From PALSA-1180 sp964624625 (GTDB lineage: Bacteria > Oederibacteriota > Muellerivitia > Muellerivitales > Muellerivitaceae), in NCBI GenBank assembly GCA_964624625.1, contig CAZUXW010000097.1:1-8512 (forward strand): a stretch of DNA of 8,512 nt. The letters are read 5' to 3'. The translations under genes and the position numbers were made by a program. Under the pieces are notes generated by a model. The model did not search any database. It had not been told where the DNA came from and worked only from the letters and a program-made list of their open reading frames with translations. Below, in pieces: positions 1-5,383 of the stretch; the first letter of the stretch is position 1, and every line of letters starts with the position of its first letter.

Positions 1-398
1 TCCCATCCCACCTTGGAGGGATCCACGTCGAAAGCCGCCTCAATCTTGAACCCGGCTTTATTAAACCCTCCGTATTGCAGAAGGGCGGTTCCCAAATTAC
101 CACAGCCCACCAGCGCGATGCGCCAAGCCCTATGGAGGCCCAATATCTCCCTCATCTTGGAGTCCAGCGTCTTCACATCGTAGCCCACGCCCCTCTGGCC
201 GAATTGACCGAAGTAAGCCAGGTCTTTGCGGACTTGGGCCGGATTGATTCCAGAGGCTCCCGCCAATTCCCTGGAGGAGATGACCACTTGGTTTTTTTGT
301 ATGAACTCGGCGAAACTGCGCAAGTATTGGGGAAGCCGCGTGATCGTGGGCTCGGGGATGCTCTTTCGTTTTTGGGAGGCAAGGGGGCGTTTCGCCAT
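1..398 (-). CDS. rex: Redox-sensing transcriptional repressor Rex (N-terminal part, cut by window edge)
   Basis: Rex is a cytoplasmic repressor that senses the NADH/NAD+ ratio: it binds operators of fermentation and respiration genes and leaves DNA when NADH is bound. The 132 visible residues hold the N-terminal winged helix, with the strongly conserved family stretch around residues 51-75 (INPAQVRKDLAYFGQFG, then GVGYDV). They continue into the first strand of the Rossmann NAD(H)-binding domain, with the GxGxxG loop VGCGNLG at about 97-103. The C-terminal two thirds of the usual ~210 residues lie beyond position 1. The ATG at 396-398 is preceded by a clear GAGG ribosome site (404-407, about 5 bases away). 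The gene starts 14 bases after the stop of the small membrane ORF, so it is probably the last visible gene of the kinase/regulator cluster. Identification is firm from the family motifs. Confidence 0.95.
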   Translation of the reverse strand, partial: MAKRPLASQKRKSIPEPTITRLPQYLRSFAEFIQKNQVVISSRELAGASGINPAQVRKDLAYFGQFGQRGVGYDVKTLDSKMREILGLHRAWRIALVGCGNLGTALLQYGGFNKAGFKIEAAFDVDPSKVGW

Positions 399-403
399 TT
401 TTT

Positions 404-407
404 CCTC
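404..407 (-). promoter_or_regulatory. Ribosome binding site of rex
   Basis: On the minus strand the sequence CCGAGGAAAAA directly precedes the ATG at 398. The GAGG core fixes this ATG as the rex start. It sits in the short gap between the stop of the preceding small ORF (413-415) and rex. Confidence 0.6.
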
Positions 408-412
408 GGGGA

Positions 413-580
413 TTAAAAAACTAGAAATCTTTTCGCGAGAATTATCAATAAGATCGCGGCCAATAAAATCCAAGCCCATTTTGGTATTTTCACCAGGCCC
501 ATGCCGAAAAATACGTACATACAAAAAACGAAAATCAGAAACCAAATGATATTCACGAATGAAACAGGCGAGTCGTTCAA
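413..580 (-). CDS. Putative 55-residue two-helix membrane microprotein (unrecognised)
   Basis: This small ORF fills the space between the response regulator and rex. It begins with TTG at 578-580, immediately after the TAA of the regulator (581-583) and in the same frame, and stops with TAA at 413-415. The predicted protein has a short polar start (LNDSPVSF), a hydrophobic segment at about residues 9-30 rich in Ile, Phe and Val, a basic turn (VKIPKW, 30-35), a second hydrophobic segment at about 36-49 (WAWILLAAILLIIL) and a short tail AKRFLVF. This reads as a helical hairpin in the cytoplasmic membrane. The region is more AT-rich than its neighbours, as expected for Phe/Ile/Leu codons. No strong ribosome site precedes the TTG (GGATGAG lies upstream), so translation may depend on coupling to the regulator. 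An internal ATG at 518-520 would give only 35 residues. I recognise no family. The ORF fits the operon spacing exactly, but expression is inferred. Confidence 0.6.
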   Translation of the reverse strand: MNDSPVSFVNIIWFLIFVFCMYVFFGMGLVKIPKWAWILLAAILLIILAKRFLVF

Positions 581-1063
581 TTAAAGCTCATCCATTGTCG
601 CTCGTTGGGCGAAAACGCGCTGTTCCTCCAGGAATTGGGTCCGTCGGGTTAAGGCTTCCACCACTTTTTCCTTCAGGGTGTTCAATTTGAAAGGCTTGGA
701 CAGGTAATCGCAGGCCCCCTTCCGGAGGGACTCAATCCCCACGGAAAAAGAGCCATAGGCCGTCATGATCATCACGAATATTTTCTTGTCCCTCACCTTT
801 AAATATTGAAGCAATTCCAATCCCGTCATCTCCGGCATGCGCATATCCACCAACGCCAGGTCGTAGGAATGTTTACGCTGGAGGGCGATCGCCTGGGTGG
901 CGCTGGTGGCGGCGTCCACATGATAGCCGGCTTGAACCAGGGTCTTTTGGATCATCTTGGCGAAGTCCGTCTCATCATCGACCACGAGTAAATGGGCCTT
1001 GACCGCGATTTTTTTCGGGGCTTTCGGGGCGGATATTTTTTTCTTCCTGGCTTTTGAGATCAT
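581..1063 (-). CDS. Single-domain response regulator (receiver only)
   Basis: This is a 160-residue CheY-like receiver that should accept a phosphoryl group from the kinase encoded just upstream. After a lysine-rich, probably disordered N-terminal tail (about 1-22, with APKAPKK), the receiver shows the acidic pair D29-D30 (LLVVDDE), the phospho-acceptor D73 (ALVDMRMPEMTG), the switch threonine T101 (MTAYGS) and the conserved lysine K123 (LSKPF). The protein ends with a short charged helix and MDEL; there is no DNA-binding, AAA+ or enzymatic output domain. Its ATG overlaps the kinase stop as ATGA (1060-1063), with AAGGA about 9 bases upstream, so the two are translationally coupled cognate partners. 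Output is presumably by protein-protein contact or further phosphotransfer, which is inference. Confidence 0.93.
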   Translation of the reverse strand: MISKARKKKISAPKAPKKIAVKAHLLVVDDETDFAKMIQKTLVQAGYHVDAATSATQAIALQRKHSYDLALVDMRMPEMTGLELLQYLKVRDKKIFVMIMTAYGSFSVGIESLRKGACDYLSKPFKLNTLKEKVVEALTRRTQFLEEQRVFAQRATMDEL

Positions 1064-2466
1064 TCCTGGGTTTCCTTCTGGCTGGTCTTCGGTTCATTAT
1101 AAGGGAAAATTTCCCCGGTTCGCGATTCTTCCCTGGCCAAACCATCCGTGGGGAATAACAGGGTGAAAACCGTCCCTTCCCCCATCCGGCTTTCCACCTT
1201 TATTTCCCCCCGATGCTCGTCCATGATGCGTTTGACGATAGCCAGCCCTAAGCCCGTTCCCTTCCCGAAGCCCTTGGTGGAATAAAAAGGCTCGAAAATA
1301 CGTTTTAACTCATCGACGGGAATGCCGCTCCCCGTGTCCCTCACCACTACCTTGATTTCGCCCCTACGGTCCTGGGCGCTCAAGCGCACGGTGCGGTACT
1401 GGAATTGGGCTGAAAGGGTGATGATCCCCTCCTTGGAAATGGAATCCACGGCGTTTTCCACTAAATTGAGCAGAACCTGGAATATCCCCTCGGGATAACC
1501 CAGAACCTCCGGAAGGCCGTTTCCCACGTCCAGGATGAGCTTCCCGCCGTTTTTTTTGAGCTTCGGCTGGACGGCCGCGGTCACGGCTTGGATCACTTGC
1601 GGAAAGGAAACGGGTTTGATCTCCGACATGCTCTGCCGGCTGTAATCCAGGATGTCCCGGACTGTTCGGATCGCCCGTTGGACATATTGGTCGATCTGGC
1701 CCAGCTGCTTGAGGGTTTTGCTTCCCTTCTTGGTTTCCGCCATCAACAGTTCCAGGTTGCCGGAAATCAGCCCCAGGGGCGTATTGACCCCATGGGCGAT
1801 CCGGCCCGTGAGCTCCCCCATTTGAATCAGGTGCCTTTTTTGTTCCAGGGCCTTTTCCCGGTTCCGCAACCTCTCCTCCCTCATCCACACTTGCCGCATC
1901 AGCTGGGCGCAAATAATGGCGGTCAGGAGAAAGAAGAAAAACCAACGGATGGCCTGCTGCCAGTAAAGGCCGGCGCGGACTTCGGGGGACAAGCGCTCCA
2001 GGACGCCGACGATGAAATTAATTTTTTCCGCCTCGTTGGTTTCCGGAATCGCCCAAATAAAATCCAGGTAAAGGGTGGTCAAAAAAACCGCCATAATCCC
2101 GGCGATGACCACCAGCGCCTTTCGCGGCGTCAACAGCATGATGGCGCTGACCAGGATCAGGAGGAAAAAAGGCATGTAAAAACTGACCGGTCCTCCCGAG
2201 ACCGAGACCCAGAGGCCCACCAGGGCGCTGTCGATCAGGAAAATCGCGGGGAGGATAATCCCAGCCAGTTTTTTGATCCGGCCCAAGACCCAAAAAGCCA
2301 GGGTGAGGCCAGCCGCCAAGGCCCAGATTTCCCATCCCTTCATGACCGCGGGAGAGGTGTTAAAATCCTCGGCCCACCAAAGGAGAAGAAACATCAGGCC
2401 CAGGCAAACCGTCCGCGCGCGCAGGAGGGTCTTGAGGGATTGGATGTTGGTCTCGACGGAAGGCAT
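1060..2466 (-). CDS. Membrane sensor histidine kinase (six TM segments, HisKA + HATPase_c)
   Basis: A membrane-bound sensor kinase for the adjacent receiver. Numbered from the upstream GTG at 2472, hydrophobic segments lie at about 17-34, 47-64, 69-90, 95-114, 118-138 and 175-192, with a 35-residue loop between the last two. This is a six-TM sensor without a large extracytoplasmic domain, similar in plan to PilS-type kinases. A coiled linker (about 195-215) leads to the dimerisation/phosphotransfer domain with the H box MGELTGRIAHGVNTPLG (His227). The ATPase domain shows the N box (FQVLLNLVENAVDS, 331-344), G1 (DTGSGIP, 379-385), F box (FEPFYSTK, 393-400) and G2 (GKGTGLGLA, 403-411). The residue after the phospho-acceptor His is Gly, where Glu or Asp is usual. 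A GAGG site (2472-2475) five bases before the ATG at 2464-2466 favours that ATG (468 residues) over the GTG. No PAS, HAMP or other sensory domain is visible, so the signal is unknown. Confidence 0.93.
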   Translation of the reverse strand: MPSVETNIQSLKTLLRARTVCLGLMFLLLWWAEDFNTSPAVMKGWEIWALAAGLTLAFWVLGRIKKLAGIILPAIFLIDSALVGLWVSVSGGPVSFYMPFFLLILVSAIMLLTPRKALVVIAGIMAVFLTTLYLDFIWAIPETNEAEKINFIVGVLERLSPEVRAGLYWQQAIRWFFFFLLTAIICAQLMRQVWMREERLRNREKALEQKRHLIQMGELTGRIAHGVNTPLGLISGNLELLMAETKKGSKTLKQLGQIDQYVQRAIRTVRDILDYSRQSMSEIKPVSFPQVIQAVTAAVQPKLKKNGGKLILDVGNGLPEVLGYPEGIFQVLLNLVENAVDSISKEGIITLSAQFQYRTVRLSAQDRRGEIKVVVRDTGSGIPVDELKRIFEPFYSTKGFGKGTGLGLAIVKRIMDEHRGEIKVESRMGEGTVFTLLFPTDGLAREESRTGEIFPYNEPKTSQKETQE

Positions 2467-2471
2467 AAACA

Positions 2472-2475
2472 CCTC
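2472..2475 (-). promoter_or_regulatory. Ribosome binding site deciding the kinase start
   Basis: The minus strand reads CGAGGTGTTTATG. GAGG lies five bases from the ATG at 2464-2466. The in-frame GTG at 2470-2472 overlaps the GAGG itself and has no site of its own upstream, so the ATG is the better start. Confidence 0.5.
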
Positions 2476-2527
2476 GAAAGGAAATTGGGGATCAGGAGTC
2501 CGCCCTTAGGAATTCAAGAGCCGTGAA

Positions 2528-2593
2528 AAATTCAAACACCTAACCGGAGACATTAGATTTAACAACTAAAAGGTTCAAATTCCAAACGCCTAA
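2528..2593. repeat. Imperfect direct repeat in the cutA / kinase intergenic region
   Basis: Two copies on the plus strand, AAATTCAAACACCTAA (2528-2543) and AAATTCCAAACGCCTAA (2577-2593), differ by one inserted base and one substitution; their starts are 49 bases apart. They lie in the AT-rich stretch upstream of the histidine kinase and flank the weak promoter candidate there. They could be paired regulator sites or the remnant of an intergenic repeat family; the window cannot separate these. Confidence 0.5.
2552..2578 (-). promoter_or_regulatory. Weak sigma70-like promoter candidate for the kinase-regulator-rex cluster
   Basis: On the minus strand TTGAAC (2573-2578) and TCTAAT (2552-2557) are separated by 15 bases, which is short for this class. 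The -10-like box matches TATAAT at five of six positions and the -35-like box matches TTGACA at four of six. It lies about 85 bases before the kinase start, in the only sizeable non-coding stretch upstream of this cluster. The call rests on pattern alone. Confidence 0.25.
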
Positions 2594-2603
2594 TTTCCAA
2601 TTC

Positions 2604-2918
2604 TTAATGAATGGAGCCGGAAATCCACTCGAGATAGGGCTTGCTGCCAGCGACAACGGGTATCGCTATAATTTCGCACAGGTCATAGGGGTGATGGGAT
2701 TTAACCCATTTGGTCAATGCTGGAATTTTGGACCTGGTGGTCTTGATCAATAGAAGCTCTTCCCTCGCCGTTTCAACCTTACCCTTCCACCAATAACGGC
2801 TTTTTAACCCGGGCAACCGGTTCACACAAGCCGCCAGCTTCGCATTCACCAAACCTTTCGATAATTTTTCGCTGGTTTTGCCGTTGGGCGTGGTGACGAG
2901 GACCACCAAGGCCGTCAC
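2604..2918 (-). CDS. cutA: CutA1 family protein (divalent cation tolerance)
   Basis: This is a 104-residue protein of the small trimeric ferredoxin-like-fold CutA1 family, which is linked to copper and other divalent-metal tolerance in enterobacteria but whose molecular role is generally unresolved. Full family length is present with the diagnostic segments: VLVTTPN near the start, AACVNRLPGLKSRYWWKGK at about 29-47, EELLLIKTT at about 53-61, HPYDLCEIIAIPV at about 76-88 and the C-terminal YLEWI. The start is GTG (2916-2918), overlapping the TGA of the upstream ATPase gene as GTGA. A GAGGA lies about 12 bases upstream, so translation is probably coupled. No signal peptide is visible, so a cytoplasmic location is expected. 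No hairpin follows the TAA. Confidence 0.93.
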   Translation of the reverse strand: MTALVVLVTTPNGKTSEKLSKGLVNAKLAACVNRLPGLKSRYWWKGKVETAREELLLIKTTRSKIPALTKWVKSHHPYDLCEIIAIPVVAGSKPYLEWISGSIH

Positions 2919-4089
2919 GAGGGGTCCCGATCCTCGGAACCGTTCAACAGGTTGTAGATTTTCTCCCCTAGTGCGGACTCCGTGATCTTGACTTGCGGCC
3001 TCGCGGGCGCGGGGGCCGTGGCGGGACTCGTTCCCGGAAGGGCGTAAACCTTGGCGCCGTCCGCCACTTCCACCATCTCTGCCAGCCGGTTTTTCACGAG
3101 GATTTCCAGCCGGCGCGAGATGGAAATAATATCCAATCCCATAAAGGCCTGAAGGTCCGAGTTGGAGGAGACGGCCCTGCCCGACTTGGCCAGGAAATAA
3201 AGGAGTTTTTTACAAACGATATCCAGTTTTAAATGCTCATTCACGGCCTCGAACAGATCCTGAAACTCAACCCTGCCGCCATTTCTTTGGAAGCTCCGGT
3301 ACATGCCCTCCGAAAGGAGGAATAGAAACCTCCGCAAATTGCCCGCGGCCATGGATAAGGCCAGCGTGAGAGCCGCCGGTTCCAGGAAATCCTCATGGGT
3401 TCCCTTAAAACCCGACCGTTTTAAGCGCAAAACCAGGACTTCCTTCAACTCCTCGTGGCTGAATTTCTCCACTAAAACCACATGCTTAAAAAGCCCCAGG
3501 ACCGTCGGCTCGGCCCCTTCCTTCACCACCTGGCCCACCTTGGCGTAAAACTCCTCCTGAAGCGCCATGACAAAGCTGATGTTGGATAATTCCAAAAGGG
3601 ATTTCAATTCTTCCAGAAGTTGGAGGGTCCTCTCGGAGCGGGTCAAGTGCTGGATCCGGTCGCCTTTAATTTTTTCCAGGTCGTCCACGAAAACCAGCAG
3701 TGGTTTCCTCAAGCGGGACACGATGGACCGGATCAAGGAAAAAACCGCGTTTTTGCTGAGTTCTCCCCTTTCCAACCTGCGGCCCACCTCTTTCAGGTTT
3801 AAGCCGGGAACGGCCGGAAGGACCACCAGGATTTCGCGTAGCAATTCCGAAAGAAAATAAGATGCGTCGTCGAGGGGGACTCCGATGGCGACGCTGTGAA
3901 AGCCTTTGGGAACGCGGCTTCTCAGAAGCTGAAGCACGCTGCTCTTGCCCACCCCCGGCTCCCCCGCCACGCCCACATTGGACATAGAGAACATGGCGGA
4001 GGAGAGCCGGTCGACGAGGGGCTTCCGCCCGACAAAATAATCCAGGTTGTGTTTTTGGAGCGAGAGAGTGGTGAAGGGGTCGGTGGTTA
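2915..4089 (-). CDS. P-loop ATPase (AAA/ORC- or KAP-like) with C-terminal winged helix; 5' end lost in gap
   Basis: An ATPase of unassigned function. The reading frame stays open from the internal ATG at 3994 back to the N run, adding 31 residues that include DYFVGRKPLVDRL, a GR box usually found just ahead of Walker A in ORC/AAA_16-type ATPases. The true start is therefore inside or beyond the gap. Numbering from the ATG at 3994: Walker A GEPGVGKSS (11-19), Walker B LLVFVDDLEK (99-108), a sensor-1-like strand (ISFVMALQEE, 139-148) and a sensor-2-like AGNLRRFLFLL (217-227). About residues 255-320 resemble a winged helix (LLYFLAKSGRAVSS, then ISRRLEILVKNRL). A Pro/Ala-rich linker (321-334) leads to the tail. 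It could be a regulatory STAND-like or ORC-like ATPase; no membrane segment is visible. It overlaps cutA by GTGA. It may be fused to, or merely downstream of, the cyclase across the gap. Confidence 0.8.
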
Positions 4090-4189
4090 NNNNNNNNNNN
4101 NNNNNNNNNNNNNNNNNNNNNNNNNNNNNNNNNNNNNNNNNNNNNNNNNNNNNNNNNNNNNNNNNNNNNNNNNNNNNNNNNNNNNNNNN
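4090..4189. other. Assembly gap (100 N)
   Basis: Exactly 100 undetermined bases, the conventional placeholder for a scaffold gap of unknown length. It removes the C-terminal end of the cyclase gene and the N-terminal end of the ATPase gene. A TAA at 4087-4089 falls in the cyclase frame only if the gap is taken at its nominal length, so it should not be trusted as the cyclase stop. Confidence 0.98.
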
Positions 4190-5232
4190 CGGTCCATCGC
4201 CAAAGTCTCTCCATGAACCACATAAGGTGTTTGTAATTCCGACTTGCCCTTGATCTTGACCGGGGACAAGGCCGTCATTCCGAAATAATTCTTCGCCGCG
4301 GCCGCCATATCGTCATTGACCAGGACCTGGCCATGCTCGGCGATGCCGCAGAGGCGGGAAGCCAGGTTGACCGAGTCCCCGATCAGGGTGAATTCCATCC
4401 GGTTCGTGGACCCCAGGTTGCCGAGGATCGCCTCGCCGGCGGTGATCCCGATTCCCAGGCCGATTTTAATTTCCTTGCTGTAAGCCACTTTGAAACTTTG
4501 GTTCAAAAGCTCAAACCGGTCCTGCATGCGCATGGCCGTGCGCAGCACCATCTTGGCCGCTTCTCCCTCGTTGCCGTAAGGCCTCCGGAAGTAGGCCAGG
4601 ATCGCGTCCCCGATATATTTATTGATGTCCCCGCCGTTTTGGGAAATGACTTCCTCCATGGCCTGGAACATTTTATTGAGTATCTCCACCGTTTCCTCGG
4701 GCTTCAACATCTCCGTCATATGGGTAAATCCACGGACGTCCGAAAAAAGGACATAAACCCTGCGGAGTTCCCCGCCCAATTCGGATTTGAGGGCCTTGTT
4801 GGAGGCCTTTTCCGAAACACTGGTCCCCACGTATTTTTCGAGCGTTTGGTTGGAATGCTTCACTTTTTCCAAAAGACTCCGGTACTCGGCCGCGCTGGAC
4901 TTGACCAGCCGGTCCCGGTTGCTGGATACGGTCCAAGGCATGTTGCCGGTGAACCGGACGAAATTAAAGGGGATCATCTGGTTTTCAACGAAAACTTTCT
5001 GCAGATCCAGGGCCCATTGGCTTCCGGTGAGCCACCTGACGAGAAACCACCAAAACAGGAGAAGGGCGGCCGCGCCAAAACCAATGTAGTGAACCGTGAC
5101 ATCATCGTTGATAAATTGGGCCGCGGCCACGCCCGATCCCACGCTTAACCCCAGCCAAAGAATGAGCAGGGGAAGGACCCGCTTGATTTTAACCTCCACC
5201 ACCTTGGTGGCGTCCGCGAGGGGATTCGGCAT
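4190..5232 (-). CDS. Membrane-anchored class III adenylate/guanylate cyclase (3' end lost in gap)
   Basis: A nucleotide cyclase making cAMP (or cGMP) from ATP (or GTP), tethered to the cytoplasmic membrane. Two hydrophobic segments (about 19-40 and 49-69) precede a charged linker (about 100-150) and the catalytic domain (about 155-345). All expected catalytic positions are seen: metal-binding D165 (VYVLFSDVRGFT) and D209 (NKYIGDAILAYF), base-recognition K205 and T282 (EFTLIGDSVNLASRL), and transition-state N289 and R293. The Lys/Thr pair fits ATP use, so adenylate cyclase is the better reading. Visible length is 347 residues, ending in PYVVHGETLAMD, near where such domains normally finish, before the N gap. 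The ATG at 5230-5232 has a good ribosome site, AGAGAGG, 7 bases upstream. No HAMP, PAS or periplasmic sensor domain is seen. The phosphohexomutase lies 148 bases upstream on the same strand. Confidence 0.92.
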
Positions 5233-5345
5233 GAAGTTACCTCTCTCTAACCCGTGGGAAATCGAGAAACACGCATAGTTTATCGCAAAGCCAAGAGGAT
5301 TGGTAAGCTCAAAGAACGGGTTGTTTGGTTCATTTTAATGGTTTT

Positions 5346-5368
5346 GCGGAGGGCAGACGGCGGAGGGC
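5346..5368. repeat. Short direct repeat GCGGAGGGC x2
   Basis: Two perfect 9-base copies on the plus strand at 5346-5354 and 5360-5368 (14-base period), in the gap between the mutase stop and the cyclase start. The sequence is strongly purine/G-biased on the plus strand. It has no clear role and may be part of a degenerate intergenic repeat. Confidence 0.45.
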
Positions 5369-5383
5369 GGGGGGCCCTTTTTA
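5364..5383 (+). terminator. Possible plus-strand hairpin with T tract (weak)
   Basis: AGGGC GGGGG GCCCT (5364-5378) can form a 5-bp stem with a 5-base loop and is followed by five T residues (5378-5382). This resembles a rho-independent terminator on the plus strand, yet the adjacent genes are both on the minus strand. It could only stop antisense transcription, or it is fortuitous in a G-rich stretch. Confidence 0.2.

Noticed and set aside
1588..2526. Long plus-strand open frame opposite the histidine kinase
   Set aside because: Rich in Gln, Asp, Pro and Arg with no recognisable motif; it is the antisense shadow of the kinase gene, which has complete family motifs.
4087..4089. TAA read as the stop codon of the cyclase
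   Set aside because: It is in frame only if the 100 N are a true length; the same bases belong to the open ATPase frame.
4333..5148. Plus-strand 271-residue open frame opposite the cyclase
   Set aside because: Antisense shadow of a gene with all catalytic motifs; no family resemblance of its own.
5346..5378. G-quadruplex in the G-rich stretch
   Set aside because: The run lacks four separated tracts of at least three G with short loops.
5233..5380. Promoter boxes for the cyclase (TTGAGC with GATAAA)
   Set aside because: The spacer is about 22 bases and the matches are weak; nothing there rises above background.
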